Shown here: positions 18,668 to 29,034 of the stretch, in pieces
Layout: each line of letters starts with the position of its first letter
Numbering within the stretch: the first letter of the stretch is position 1
From: Aestuariibaculum suncheonense
GTDB taxonomy: Bacteria > Bacteroidota > Bacteroidia > Flavobacteriales > Flavobacteriaceae
Direction of reading: 5' to 3'
DNA: 64,000 nucleotides
Assembly (NCBI RefSeq): GCF_014596935.1
Contig: NZ_JACVXC010000004.1
Span: 299,181-363,180 of the forward strand
Program-made: the position numbers and the translations under genes
Notes under the pieces: generated by a model
What the model was told of the DNA's origin: nothing
Database searches by the model: none
The model's input: only the letters and a program-made list of their open reading frames with translations

Positions 18668-19519
18668 ATGACGGCGACAAAAACCATAGCTCTTGCCTTT
18701 ATGTTTATGCTTGGGAGCTTCATCTCCAATGCACAAACGCACATGGACACCACCAACTCTAAAGCACAAGGTCGTATCTGGAAAAACCTTAAATACGACG
18801 GTAGCTTTGTTCTTAAAAGTGTTGGAAATGGATTTACTCAACCCCTGCGCTGGCAGAAAAAAGACTTTTTAACAGCCGCTGGTATTGTCGCTGGAACCGG
18901 ACTCTTATATGCTGCCGATAATGAAGCTCATACTTATTTTCTGGAACAAAGTGAAAACGCTCCTCAGGTTTTAAAAGAATTTGGCTGGTACTTTGGTAGC
19001 CCGCAAAACTTTTTTATGGTTACCGCAGGTATTTATGGTTTCGGACTCATAACCGATAATGAAAAAGTACGCGAAACAGGAGTTCTAATAATTGGATCTG
19101 CTGTAACTTCCGGACTTATCCAAACCCTTTCAAAAAATATTGTAGGTAGAGCGCGCCCAACTGATGGCGACCGTAACGATTTCGACATTTTCTCTAAAGA
19201 GCCTGGATATCACTCCTTCCCTTCTGGTCATACCATTTTATCTGTTTCTATGGCACACGCCATTGCCAAGCAATTCGATAACATCTGGGTTAAAGTGGGC
19301 ATATACGCCGTCGGGTCCATTGCTCCGGTTTCCAGACTATGGGCAGGCGCACACTGGTTAAGTGATGTTGGACTTGGTTACGCCATCGCTATAGCAACCG
19401 TAGATGGTGTGGATAACTTTATGAAGAAAAAATCGGCATATACCTATGGCCATTCCAACAAAATAAGTTGGCAATTTAAAGCGGGTTACGGTACTTTAGG
19501 GGTTGTGGGAACATTTTAA
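18668..19519 (+). CDS. PAP2-superfamily membrane phosphatase
   Basis: A 283-residue integral membrane or periplasmic phosphatase with a signal peptide (MFMLGSFISNAQ). The three PAP2/acid-phosphatase motifs are in order: KNIVGRARP (motif 1, KxxxxxxRP), FPSGHT (motif 2, PSGH) and SRLWAGAHWLSDV (motif 3, SRxxxxxHxxxD). Such enzymes act on lipid phosphates or undecaprenyl pyrophosphate, which cannot be distinguished here. It has its own promoter just after the kinase gene. Confidence 0.9.
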   Translation: MTATKTIALAFMFMLGSFISNAQTHMDTTNSKAQGRIWKNLKYDGSFVLKSVGNGFTQPLRWQKKDFLTAAGIVAGTGLLYAADNEAHTYFLEQSENAPQVLKEFGWYFGSPQNFFMVTAGIYGFGLITDNEKVRETGVLIIGSAVTSGLIQTLSKNIVGRARPTDGDRNDFDIFSKEPGYHSFPSGHTILSVSMAHAIAKQFDNIWVKVGIYAVGSIAPVSRLWAGAHWLSDVGLGYAIAIATVDGVDNFMKKKSAYTYGHSNKISWQFKAGYGTLGVVGTF

Positions 19520-19669
19520 ACCATCTTCCTTAGGTGTTTTAATTCTCAATAAATCATCATGCCAACTAAATTATAACACTATTTATAAGGGTTTTAACAT
19601 TTAATTACCAATTTTTAGTGGTTTGAATGCATATTTTCGTGGCTTCATAAAATTTGTCGATTATAAACC

Positions 19670-22198
19670 ATGAAAAAAATTACCTTATTTTTTCTGTTAG
19701 CCATACTCGCTAACATTTCCTTTTCACAGGAAAATCAGGAAAACTTAACACCCACACCCAATTACAAATTAGCTACTAAGTTTTCGCCTTACAACTTAGC
19801 TAAAATGGTACATTCTACCGAAGTTAAGCCTATGTGGCTGGAACATGGCAATCGGTTCTGGTACCAGTACAAAACCACCGAAGGCTCTAACTATTACATT
19901 GTAGATGCCGATAAAAGAACCAAAAAGAAATTATTCGACAACGCCAAAATGGCAAAATGGCTAACCGAAATCACCAAAGATCCATACGACGCCAAGCACC
20001 TGCCTAGGTTCGATTTTGAATTTGTTGATAACGATACCGCTATTCGATTCAAATTAACATCGAATGAAGAGGTTGAAGTCGTTGATGAAAAAGCAAAAAA
20101 AGAAACCGACTCGACACAAACCGATTCTACGAAAGCTAAAAAGGAGAAAAAGAAAGCTCCTAAAATGGAAAAGAAAAAATACTATCTTGAATACAAATTA
20201 GGTTCTGATGGTTTAACAGTTCTGGAATACGAAAAAGACAAAAAAGAACCATGGAAAACATGGGCTAATGTATCACCAGACAGTACTGTGGTTTTATTCT
20301 CTAAAAATCACAATTTATACTGGATGGATAAAGAAAACTTCCTGAAACTTGTAAAAGACGAAAAAGACACAACCGTTGTTGAAAACCAGTGGACTAAAGA
20401 TGGTGAGCGTTATTTTGGATATGGCGGAAGCAATAAAGAGGAAGAGAACGATTCAAAACCTGCAGACACCACCAAACGCGAAGCCATTCACGGATACTGG
20501 TCTCACGACTCTAAAAAATTCGTGTTTCAAAAAACAGATTCACGCCATATTAAAGATTTATGGGTCATCAACTCGGTTGATAAAGGTCGCCCGACTCTAG
20601 AAACCTACAAATACCACATGGCTGGTGAGCCGGAGTTTTACAAAACAGATTTGTTGATCTTCGACATGCCATCAAAAGAAATCACAACCGTTCAATTAGA
20701 CAGTACCGTACAGCAGACTATTGGTATTTACACACATCAATATAAAAAAGCTGATAAAAGCGAACACAAACCACGCTTATTACTTTCTAAAAAAAATAAA
20801 GTGTATTTCAACACTGTGAGTCGTGATCGCAAACGCTTAGACATTCATGTTGCCGACCTTAATACCGGAGAAGTAAAAACCTTAATCGAAGATCACTTCA
20901 ACACCTATGTCGATAAAAAAGACATTGTTTTATTTAATAATGAAACCGAAATTCTACACTGGTCTGAACGCGACGGTTGGGGGCACTTCTATTTATACGA
21001 CGCCAACGGAACACTTAAAAATCAAGTAACAACTGGTGAATTCCACGTGGATGACTTTAAAGGTATAGATGAAAAAACACGTACGGTTTATTTTATTGCT
21101 AACGGGGTGAATAAAGATCAAGATCCGTATTACCAGCATTTATACAAAGTAAACTTGAACGGAAGCGGATTTAAATGTTTAAATGAAGGTGACTATGACA
21201 ACGCTGCTGATTTAGCAGATTCTAACCTGTACTTTGTTAACAACTATTCCAGAGTAGATACCACACCTAAGTCGGAACTTAGAAACAGCAACGGTAAAGT
21301 TATTTTAGAATTAGAAGAAGCCGATTTATCACAACTTATGGCTGCCGGATATAAATTCCCTGAACCATTTAAACTTAAGGCTGCTGATGGCATCACTGAT
21401 TTGTACGGAGTCATGTACAAACCTTACGATTTCGATGAAACCAAAAAATATCCAATTTTAGAATACGTTTATCCTGGCCCGCAAACCGAAGCTGTAGACA
21501 AATCGTTTTCCGTGAGCATGCATAATACAGCCCGTATGGCTCAGGTTGGATTTATTGTAGTGACTGTTGGTAATCGTGGTGGTCATCCGGCACGTTCTAA
21601 ATGGTACCACACTTACGGTTACGGAAACTTAAGAGATTACGGTTTAGAAGATAAAAAATATGTAGCCGAACAATTAGCCGATAAATACAATTATATCGAT
21701 ATTGACAAAGTTGGGATTTACGGGCACTCAGGTGGAGGATTTATGTCTACCGCCGCCATGATGGTGTATCCTGATTTCTTTAAAGTTGCTGTATCGTCTG
21801 CCGGAAATCACGATAACACGATTTACAATAGCTGGTGGAGTGAAACACACCACGGTATTAAGGAAGTTATTGGAGCAGAAGATAAAATTTCATACAAATA
21901 CAACATCGACAAAAACCAGTCTTTGGTAAAGAACTTAAAAGGAAAACTAATGCTGGTTACAGGAGACATCGACAACAATGTTCACCCTGCATCAACCATT
22001 CGCGTTGCCGATGCTTTAATCAAAGCCAACAAACGTTTCGATTTTATGGTTATGCCAGGACAACGTCATAGTTTTGGTAGAATGTATGAATACTTCTTCT
22101 GGTTAAAAGCCGATTATTTCAGCAAACACTTTTTAGGAGTTGAAGCCACTAGTACCGATATTACTGAAATGAATATTGACATTGCAAGAAAATATTAA
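19670..22198 (+). CDS. S9 family peptidase (dipeptidyl peptidase IV-like), secreted
   Basis: An 842-residue serine peptidase exported by a Sec signal (FFLLAILANISFSQ). The N-terminal two thirds form the DPP-IV type beta-propeller, and the C-terminal alpha/beta hydrolase carries the catalytic triad: S687 in GIYGHSGGGF, D768 in GDIDNNVHP and H800 in GQRHSFG. A Lys/Glu-rich low-complexity insert (about residues 138-168) interrupts the propeller. It is likely a periplasmic dipeptidyl peptidase for peptide nutrition. Monocistronic, with a strong terminator after it. Confidence 0.92.
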   Translation: MKKITLFFLLAILANISFSQENQENLTPTPNYKLATKFSPYNLAKMVHSTEVKPMWLEHGNRFWYQYKTTEGSNYYIVDADKRTKKKLFDNAKMAKWLTEITKDPYDAKHLPRFDFEFVDNDTAIRFKLTSNEEVEVVDEKAKKETDSTQTDSTKAKKEKKKAPKMEKKKYYLEYKLGSDGLTVLEYEKDKKEPWKTWANVSPDSTVVLFSKNHNLYWMDKENFLKLVKDEKDTTVVENQWTKDGERYFGYGGSNKEEENDSKPADTTKREAIHGYWSHDSKKFVFQKTDSRHIKDLWVINSVDKGRPTLETYKYHMAGEPEFYKTDLLIFDMPSKEITTVQLDSTVQQTIGIYTHQYKKADKSEHKPRLLLSKKNKVYFNTVSRDRKRLDIHVADLNTGEVKTLIEDHFNTYVDKKDIVLFNNETEILHWSERDGWGHFYLYDANGTLKNQVTTGEFHVDDFKGIDEKTRTVYFIANGVNKDQDPYYQHLYKVNLNGSGFKCLNEGDYDNAADLADSNLYFVNNYSRVDTTPKSELRNSNGKVILELEEADLSQLMAAGYKFPEPFKLKAADGITDLYGVMYKPYDFDETKKYPILEYVYPGPQTEAVDKSFSVSMHNTARMAQVGFIVVTVGNRGGHPARSKWYHTYGYGNLRDYGLEDKKYVAEQLADKYNYIDIDKVGIYGHSGGGFMSTAAMMVYPDFFKVAVSSAGNHDNTIYNSWWSETHHGIKEVIGAEDKISYKYNIDKNQSLVKNLKGKLMLVTGDIDNNVHPASTIRVADALIKANKRFDFMVMPGQRHSFGRMYEYFFWLKADYFSKHFLGVEATSTDITEMNIDIARKY

Positions 22199-22224
22199 TC
22201 TCTAAAATATTTTTATTTAAACAT

Positions 22225-22266
22225 AAAAAAAGGCTACTATTTATTTTTTTAATAGTAGCCTTTTTT
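22225..22266. terminator. bidirectional terminator
   Basis: AAAAAAAGGCTACTAT pairs with ATAGTAGCCTTTTTT. It lies between the converging S9 peptidase and lipoprotein genes. Confidence 0.85.
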
Positions 22267-22286
22267 ATGCGATAGTATTCCTGATG

Positions 22287-23159
22287 TTACTCAATAAATT
22301 CTACAAGCTTAAAACTTCCTGTATAAGTAGAAGCTACCGAAGACTTTCTTCCTTTTGCAATCAACAAATCAACAGTGTAATAATAAGTACCAAGCGATCC
22401 ATCTAAAGGCAAATAACTCTCAGGATCTAATTTTATAGAACTTTGACCCGGCACATCTACTGAAGGTAAAAACACCTCTACAGCCTCTTTACCAGGATCT
22501 GGAGTGGTAATTGTTATTTGCACATCGTATTGAGTCGATTTTCTTTTAGTGTTAATAATTTCAATAAACCCCTGAAAATTTCTATAAGTAACTTCTGGTC
22601 GACCACCTACAGCATAAACTTGATGGGTAACCACACGTTGGCTACTACCATCTCCGTAACGCAAATAACTCGCAAATGTGTAACCATAATCGAGTGCAAT
22701 AATATTAGTGTGAGTAGTATAAGTTTCTATTTCAGAACCTTCATAAATCTCCGCTACTTCAGAAGGCAATGTTTGACTAGTAACGCCTTTAGAAGTTTCC
22801 CACAAATATTCAGGAAAAACTCCAAATTGACCAATTTCTATTAAATCAACAACATCATTGGCAAAATGAACTGTAATAGTTCCTGTTTCTGGAGAAAGAC
22901 GAAAACTACATTGATTATCAGAGGCACAATCTACCCCAGTAGCTATTGCTATTATTTCCTCTCGACTCATCCCTAAAGTTATTACATCTCCAAGACCAAC
23001 CCCTTCAATAATTTTTAAATCCATTAGATTTGAGATTTCTAAAGTTGAATTTACAATAGTTGTATCTTCAATTTCTGATGTAATTACTTCATCATTAGTT
23101 TGGTTACTACAAGCTGTAATTAAAAAAGCAGTAAATAAAAATAAGGCTATTTGTTTCAT
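22287..23159 (-). CDS. lipoprotein of unknown function
   Basis: A 290-residue protein with a clear lipoprotein signal (lipobox LITAC, Cys about residue 17) followed by an acidic linker rich in Thr/Glu/Asp. A stretch GVGLGDVITLGMSREEIIAIATG resembles the start of SmpA/BamE-like repeat domains, which often begin with a GMS..EV element. The C-terminal half reads as a beta-sandwich. I do not recognise a family with confidence. Transcribed alone. A perfect 14-bp palindrome lies 87 bp upstream of its start. Confidence 0.75.
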   Translation of the reverse strand: MKQIALFLFTAFLITACSNQTNDEVITSEIEDTTIVNSTLEISNLMDLKIIEGVGLGDVITLGMSREEIIAIATGVDCASDNQCSFRLSPETGTITVHFANDVVDLIEIGQFGVFPEYLWETSKGVTSQTLPSEVAEIYEGSEIETYTTHTNIIALDYGYTFASYLRYGDGSSQRVVTHQVYAVGGRPEVTYRNFQGFIEIINTKRKSTQYDVQITITTPDPGKEAVEVFLPSVDVPGQSSIKLDPESYLPLDGSLGTYYYTVDLLIAKGRKSSVASTYTGSFKLVEFIE

Positions 23160-23245
23160 AAAATATAGTTTAGTTGACTTTTAAACTTACTATTGTATAA
23201 ATTTAAAGTCTGGTTAGTAATCGCTTCAAATCGTCTAGTTGCCCT

Positions 23246-23259
23246 ATCCTAGTACTAGG
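23246..23259. promoter_or_regulatory. 14-bp perfect palindrome upstream of the lipoprotein gene
   Basis: TCCTAGTACTAGGA is fully self-complementary and lies 87 bp before the lipoprotein start, where an operator could sit. The 290-bp gap around it holds no gene. Confidence 0.35.
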
Positions 23260-23381
23260 ACATATAAGAGAAAAAAGTATATAAAACTTTTAGTCCCCCT
23301 CTGTTTCAATACCTTACATCCTTTTATGCTTTTTCATACACTTCTTTAAAAACTTACAGTACAAAAAATTACCTATAAAAA

Positions 23382-23411
23382 AAGTCGCCTACATTGGTTT
23401 ATAGACGACTT
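23382..23411 (-). terminator. hppA terminator
   Basis: On the minus strand AAGTCGTCTA pairs with TAGGCGACTT with one mismatch and runs into seven T residues, 40 bp after the hppA stop. Confidence 0.8.
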
Positions 23412-23449
23412 AACAACAAATGATAATATATTTTACTAAATTACTCCTT

Positions 23450-25789
23450 TCAAGAATCGCCTTTTAAAGCTTTAACTCTAGAAATAACCTCTTCTTCTTC
23501 ACCATTAAAAGTATCATATGAAGTTGATGTTTCCCCGTTTTGAGTTGTTACTGTGGTTACCACAGCTTGTACGGTGCCATCATCATTTTTAGTCATATCA
23601 ACTTTAATTTCTTTGACAACCTCAACTTGATTTGACGCGTAAGCCGTATCTTCATCTAGAGATAATGCAATACTCGGCGCAATAACCAAGGCTACTACCG
23701 ACATTAATTTCAATAATATGTTTAATGAAGGCCCTGACGTATCTTTAAACGGATCTCCAACCGTATCACCAACAACGGCAGCTTTGTGTGCATCGGTTCC
23801 TTTACGACCATCAGCCTCAATCATTTTTTTAGCATTATCCCAGGCGCCACCAGCATTAGACTGAAAAATAGCCATAAGCACACCACAGGTTGTTACACCT
23901 GCAAGTAAGCCTCCTAACATTTCAGCATGTCCTACAAATCCAACGACTACAGGTACAGCAATCGCTAATAAACCAGGCAACACCATTTCTTTAATAGATG
24001 CCTTTGTTGAAATATCAACACACTTTCCATACTCTGCATAACCGTCGGCAGCATCAAAAATAGCTCTATCTTCTTTTGACGCTTTGCTCATATCAGAGTC
24101 ATATTTACGCATCACCTCTAAAGCTGCTTTTAGCTGCGGAATATCTTTAAACTGGCGACGTACTTCTTCAATCATTGCCATGGCAGCTCGACCAACCGCA
24201 TTCATTGATAAGGCCGAAAACACAAAAGGTAGCATCCCTCCAATTAATAATCCTGCCATAACCGTTGGTTTTGAAACATCTATTGATGTTACATTAGCTA
24301 CTTTCATAAAAGCAGAAAATAAGGCCAACGCTGTTAATGCTGCTGAAGCAATGGCAAATCCTTTACCAATAGCAGCTGTGGTATTACCAACAGCATCTAA
24401 TTTATCGGTACGTTCACGAACTTCACTTGGTAATTCAGCCATCTCAGCAATACCTCCGGCATTATCAGAAATAGGTCCGTAGGCATCAACTGCTAACTGA
24501 ATTCCTGTATTTGCTAACATCCCTACAGCCGCTATTGCAATACCATATAAGCCCGCAAAATAATGCGATACTAAAATTGCTGCAGCAATGAATAATATAG
24601 GAAACATGGTAGACATCATACCAACACCTAAACCTGCAATAATATTAGTTGCAGCACCTGTTTCTGATTGTTTTACAATACTATTCACCGGTTTTGTTCC
24701 GGTACCTGTATAATATTCTGTTATTTTACCAACTGCTAATCCTGCTATTAAACCTGCTAAAGTCGCAAGAAAAACTCCTAAAGAAGTATATTCCACACCA
24801 CTATAAACCCAAGTTTCAGGAATTAAAATATCAATTAAAAAATAAGAAGCTACTACCATTAATCCTGCAGAACCAAATTCTCCAATATTTAAAGCGGTTT
24901 GGGGGTTACCACCATCTTTAACCTTCACAAAGAAGGTACCTACAATAGACATGATAATACCTACCGCAGCCAAAACTAACGGAAGATAAACAGCTCCTAA
25001 TCCGTTAAAATTAGGTGTAACAATAAATGCTCCCAATACCATGGTTCCGATGATAGACCCTACATAAGATTCAAATAAATCGGCACCCATACCGGCTACA
25101 TCACCTACATTATCACCTACGTTATCGGCTATTGTCGCAGGATTTAACGGGTGATCCTCAGGAATACCAGCTTCTACTTTCCCTACTAAATCGGCACCAA
25201 CATCGGCAGCTTTGGTATAAATACCACCACCAACACGTGCGAATAAAGCTATAGACGAAGCTCCAAGAGAAAAACCTGAAAGCACATTTAAAACTAGCCC
25301 TAAGTTATCTGCTCCAGGCCAAATACCCTGATATAGAGCAAAAAGCCCACTTAAACCTAAAACACCAAGCCCTACGACACCTAAGCCCATTACGGCTCCT
25401 CCAGCAAAGGCCACTTCTAAAGCTTTTCCTAAAGAAGTTCTTGCCGCTTGAGTTGTTCTAACATTAGCCTTGGTGGCTACTTTCATTCCAATAAAACCTG
25501 CCAGAGCAGAACAAATAGCGCCCACAATAAATGATACCGCCACCATACCGTTGGATCCGGTTTCTGAACTCCCTTTAAAGTACAGCAAAATGGCTACTGC
25601 GATTACAAATACCGATAAAATTTTATATTCGGCTTTAAGGAAAGACATAGCCCCATCGGCTATATTTTTAGCAATTTTAATCATTTTCTCACTACCCTGA
25701 TCCTGCTTGGAGACCCAGGCACTTTTAATAAATACAAATGCTAACGCTAAAACTCCGAAAAGCGGTAAAAAGCTCACTATTAATTCCAT
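23450..25789 (-). CDS. hppA: membrane-bound, K+-dependent type ion-translocating pyrophosphatase
   Basis: A polytopic membrane protein of 779 residues that couples PPi hydrolysis to H+ or Na+ export. The PPi-binding motif GADLVGKVE and [21 protein letters not shown] are present, as is the C-terminal [17 protein letters not shown]. The segment [13 protein letters not shown] has Ala where K+-independent enzymes have Lys, so the K+-dependent class is predicted. The pumped ion cannot be read by eye. Unusually, the last membrane helix is followed by about 65 hydrophilic residues rich in Val, Thr and Glu, ending at the stop. The soluble pyrophosphatase gene lies just upstream. Confidence 0.95.
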   Translation of the reverse strand: MELIVSFLPLFGVLALAFVFIKSAWVSKQDQGSEKMIKIAKNIADGAMSFLKAEYKILSVFVIAVAILLYFKGSSETGSNGMVAVSFIVGAICSALAGFIGMKVATKANVRTTQAARTSLGKALEVAFAGGAVMGLGVVGLGVLGLSGLFALYQGIWPGADNLGLVLNVLSGFSLGASSIALFARVGGGIYTKAADVGADLVGKVEAGIPEDHPLNPATIADNVGDNVGDVAGMGADLFESYVGSIIGTMVLGAFIVTPNFNGLGAVYLPLVLAAVGIIMSIVGTFFVKVKDGGNPQTALNIGEFGSAGLMVVASYFLIDILIPETWVYSGVEYTSLGVFLATLAGLIAGLAVGKITEYYTGTGTKPVNSIVKQSETGAATNIIAGLGVGMMSTMFPILFIAAAILVSHYFAGLYGIAIAAVGMLANTGIQLAVDAYGPISDNAGGIAEMAELPSEVRERTDKLDAVGNTTAAIGKGFAIASAALTALALFSAFMKVANVTSIDVSKPTVMAGLLIGGMLPFVFSALSMNAVGRAAMAMIEEVRRQFKDIPQLKAALEVMRKYDSDMSKASKEDRAIFDAADGYAEYGKCVDISTKASIKEMVLPGLLAIAVPVVVGFVGHAEMLGGLLAGVTTCGVLMAIFQSNAGGAWDNAKKMIEADGRKGTDAHKAAVVGDTVGDPFKDTSGPSLNILLKLMSVVALVIAPSIALSLDEDTAYASNQVEVVKEIKVDMTKNDDGTVQAVVTTVTTQNGETSTSYDTFNGEEEEVISRVKALKGDS

Positions 25790-25919
25790 ATTAGTTAGTT
25801 GGTTTTATGTTAATAAATTTTTAATTCTGCTAAAAATAGGAAAATATAAGTGATAAAAAAAGCCACCTTTAATTAAAGATGGCTCATTCATTTTTACGAT
25901 ATATTGTTAATCTTTCAAA

Positions 25920-26444
25920 TTAGATTGTAAACGTTCGTTTTTTCTTGTGGTCGCTTTCTTCGTAACGCTTCACACATTCCTCATAAATTCTAACAGCATC
26001 ATCAGCATTACCCCATCCGCCAGTATCAACTTTTTTCTTCTCCAAATCTTTATATACCTGGAAGAAATGCTCGATTTCTTTTAAACGGTGTGGGTTAATA
26101 TCGCTAATGTCCATCTTTTTACTCCAGATTGGATCTGATACTGGAACACAAATAACTTTTTCATCCGGACCTTTCTCATCTGTCATGTAGAATACACCAA
26201 TAGGTCTAACTTCCATAACAACCATTGGAAAGGTTGGTTGATGTCCTAATACCAAAACGTCTAACGGGTCTTGATCTAAAGCTAAAGTTTCAGGAATGAA
26301 TCCGTAATCTCCCGGATACATCATCGATGAAAACAACATGCGATCAAAACGGATTTTGTGTAATGTAAAATCGTACTCGTATTTATTTCTACTTCCCTTT
26401 GGGATTTCTATTAAAACATCAAATGTTACTTGTTCGTTACTCAT
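25920..26444 (-). CDS. ppa: inorganic pyrophosphatase, soluble family I
   Basis: Hydrolyses cytoplasmic PPi. The metal-binding signature DQDPLDVLVL and the substrate-binding KYEYD and MMYPGDYGFIP are visible. The ATG at 26444 (MSNEQVTFDVLIEIPKGS) is chosen, giving 174 residues, the normal family length. An earlier in-frame ATG at 26480 would add 12 residues unlike the family. It precedes hppA on the same strand with a 130-bp gap, so soluble and membrane PPases are neighbours and may be co-expressed. Confidence 0.95.
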   Translation of the reverse strand: MSNEQVTFDVLIEIPKGSRNKYEYDFTLHKIRFDRMLFSSMMYPGDYGFIPETLALDQDPLDVLVLGHQPTFPMVVMEVRPIGVFYMTDEKGPDEKVICVPVSDPIWSKKMDISDINPHRLKEIEHFFQVYKDLEKKKVDTGGWGNADDAVRIYEECVKRYEESDHKKKRTFTI

Positions 26445-26582
26445 TATATTAGTATTTGGTCGTGCAAATGTACTGAACACTTATGCATTTAGCAACAAAA
26501 GGTTTGTTTTTATACCTATAATTTAAGCTTAAACGTTTGAGCTCAATTTCCTTAAAAAGCAAAGCGAATTTTCACCCCTCAT

Positions 26583-26623
26583 TTTTACGGTAAAACCGTA
26601 ATTTTACTAGGTATACCGTAAAA
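26583..26623. promoter_or_regulatory. inverted repeat TTTTACGGTA ... TACCGTAAAA upstream of the M1 peptidase
   Basis: Two 10-bp perfectly complementary arms at 26583-26592 and 26614-26623 lie 75 bp before the M1 peptidase start. A further ACGGTaaaACCGT sits inside the left half. This dense arrangement of ACGGT/ACCGT half-sites looks like an operator. A -7-like TAACTTTA follows at 26683-26690. Confidence 0.4.
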
Positions 26624-26697
26624 GCAGAAGACTTTTAACAGCACAACTGAAACTATTTATTATATTGTCCTTCAATTGTGACTAACTTTAAATATTT

Positions 26698-28923
26698 ATG
26701 CGTTTACATTATTTATTACTCCTACCGGTTTGTGCATTTCTTAATGTACAAGCCCAAACCCAACCCTGGCAGGGCAAGTTCGAACCTATCGATAATATGA
26801 TTGCTCCGCCTAACGCTTACAGAACCGCTAGTGGCGCACCCGGCCGGGAATACTGGCAACAGCGCGCCGACTATAAGATTAAGGCTTCGATAGATGAAAA
26901 AACAAATGTGTTATCTGGTGAAGAAACCATTACCTACCATAACAATTCACCTGACGATTTGAGCTATTTATGGCTTCAACTGGAACAAAACGTTAACAAA
27001 AAGGGTAATCCTGATTTCGGTGATGCCCGAGGTGGCGTTTCTGATGGGATGAACAGCCGACAAATGCAGTTTCTTACCAGAGCTATTGACTTTCCCGCAG
27101 GCTATTCTATTAAATACATTAAAGACGCATCCGGAAATATGCTGAAAGCTTTAGTGAATAACACCATGATGAAGGTTATTTTAAACACCCCTTTAAAATC
27201 TGGTGAAAGCTTAACCTTCTCTTTAGGCTGGTCTTACCCGATTACCGACCGTAGTATGTTTTCGTTAAGTCGTGAAGGGTATGAATATTTCCCAACTGAC
27301 GACAACACCATTTATTTAATCGCACACTGGTTTCCAAGAATGGCTGTTTACAACGATACCGAAGGCTGGCAAAACCAACAGTTTAGACGCCTAGGAGAAT
27401 TCGCCTTAGAATTTGGTGATTATGATGTAGAAATTACTGTTCCCGAAGATCATATTGTTGCTGCAACAGGAGAACTTCAAAACAGCGAAAGTGTTTTAAC
27501 AAAAACCCAAAGACAACGCTTAGATCAGGCTAAAAAATCGTTCGACAAACCTGTATTAATTATTACCCAGGAAGAAGCGGCTGCAAACAAAAGAAATAAA
27601 AGTTCAAAAACCAAAACCTGGAAATTCCACGCTGAGAACGTCAGAGATTTTGCTTTTGCATCGTCAAGAAAATTCATCTGGGATGCTCAGGCAGTAAAAT
27701 TACCAACCAACACTGTGATGGCCATGTCGTATTTTCCTGAAGAAGGCCTTCCGGTTTGGGCTGAAGAATCGACTAAAGCGATTAAAAATGCATTGGAAGT
27801 CTATTCTGAAGCTACTTTCGATTACCCCTATCCCGTAGCTATTTCGGTGAACACCTCTAATATTGGCATGGAATTCCCGATGATTAGCTTTAATGGTGGC
27901 CGCCCGAAAGACGGAGAAATGAGTGACCGCGCTAAACAAGGCATGATTGGTACTATTGTACATGAAGTTGGGCACAACTGGTTCCCGATGATTGTTAGTT
28001 CAGATGAACGTAAATGGATGTGGATGGACGAAGGACTAAACACCTTTATTCACCAACGTACTGTTGAAGAGCGCTACCCTGAATTCAGCTATACCACACC
28101 GAAGAGTATCGTACCGTTTATGAGCGGCGATAAAAACATTTTACGCCCGATTATGACAACTTCCGATAACGAATTACTAACGCAATTCGGCAATAACTTT
28201 TACCAAAAACCAACCGTTGGGCTGCAAATGCTTCGTGAATCCATCATTGGGAAAGAATTATTCGACCAGGCGTTTAAAGAATATGCTAACCGTTGGAAAT
28301 ACAAACACCCCAATCCGGGCGATTTATTCAGAACGCTTGAAGATGCTACTGCTACCGATTTAGACTGGTTTTTTAGAGGTTGGTTTTTTACCGTAGATCA
28401 TGTTGATATGGAATTAAGCAACGTTAAATGGTATAAAGTTTTCGAAGAGAATCTGAACATTGAAGATCAGCAGAAAAAGACATCGGTTAAAATTGAAGGT
28501 AAAAATAGCGCTGAAAACCCACAGGATTTCTCGAACGGACCTGAAGTAATTACCATGACCGACACGCCTGATAACGCATATGGCGGATTTTTATCCAGAT
28601 TAGATGAAACCGAAATGCGCAAACAATTGCACAATAAAAACATTTACGAGGTTACCATAAAAAATGTAGGTGGTTTAGTGATGCCGGTAACCATTGAATG
28701 GATGTATACCGACGGCACTACCGAGATTGAAAAATTACCAGCCGATATCTGGAGACTTAATGAATACGAAGTGACTAAAACCTTTTTAAAAGACAAAGAA
28801 GTGAGCAAGGTAAATTTAGACCCTAATTTTGAATTTGCCGATACTGATGCGACTAACAACAGTTTCCCGAAAACGGAAAGCCAGTCGGATTTTGATCGTT
28901 TTAAAGAAAAATCTAAAAAATAA
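26698..28923 (+). CDS. M1 family metallopeptidase, secreted
   Basis: A 741-residue zinc aminopeptidase-type enzyme with a Sec signal (LLLLPVCAFLNVQAQ). The zinc site is HEVGH (residues 422-426) with the third ligand E445 in WMDEGLNTF, the classical HExxH-18-E spacing. The usual GxMEN exopeptidase motif is replaced by NIGMEFPMISFNG, so it may differ from typical aminopeptidases in specificity. The C-terminal third is not a standard ERAP-type helical domain. Monocistronic; the -7-like box ends only 8 bp before the ATG. Likely periplasmic peptide digestion. Confidence 0.9.
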   Translation: MRLHYLLLLPVCAFLNVQAQTQPWQGKFEPIDNMIAPPNAYRTASGAPGREYWQQRADYKIKASIDEKTNVLSGEETITYHNNSPDDLSYLWLQLEQNVNKKGNPDFGDARGGVSDGMNSRQMQFLTRAIDFPAGYSIKYIKDASGNMLKALVNNTMMKVILNTPLKSGESLTFSLGWSYPITDRSMFSLSREGYEYFPTDDNTIYLIAHWFPRMAVYNDTEGWQNQQFRRLGEFALEFGDYDVEITVPEDHIVAATGELQNSESVLTKTQRQRLDQAKKSFDKPVLIITQEEAAANKRNKSSKTKTWKFHAENVRDFAFASSRKFIWDAQAVKLPTNTVMAMSYFPEEGLPVWAEESTKAIKNALEVYSEATFDYPYPVAISVNTSNIGMEFPMISFNGGRPKDGEMSDRAKQGMIGTIVHEVGHNWFPMIVSSDERKWMWMDEGLNTFIHQRTVEERYPEFSYTTPKSIVPFMSGDKNILRPIMTTSDNELLTQFGNNFYQKPTVGLQMLRESIIGKELFDQAFKEYANRWKYKHPNPGDLFRTLEDATATDLDWFFRGWFFTVDHVDMELSNVKWYKVFEENLNIEDQQKKTSVKIEGKNSAENPQDFSNGPEVITMTDTPDNAYGGFLSRLDETEMRKQLHNKNIYEVTIKNVGGLVMPVTIEWMYTDGTTEIEKLPADIWRLNEYEVTKTFLKDKEVSKVNLDPNFEFADTDATNNSFPKTESQSDFDRFKEKSKK

Positions 28924-28972
28924 TTATAGCGAAAATTGTCATTCTAAATATATTTCGGAATTTTTATAATCA

Positions 28973-29005
28973 AAAACCCCAAAAGACTAAGTCCTTTGGG
29001 GTTTT
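28973..29005. terminator. bidirectional terminator
   Basis: AAAACCCCAAA pairs with TTTGGGGTTTT. It lies between the converging M1 peptidase and the efflux operon. Confidence 0.85.
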
Positions 29006-29034
29006 CTCATCAAAACACTTAAACCAGGAGAAGC

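Noticed and set aside
24084..24921. Plus-strand frames of 132 and 90 codons inside hppA
   Set aside because: They lie wholly within a well-supported conserved gene on the other strand and lack family features.
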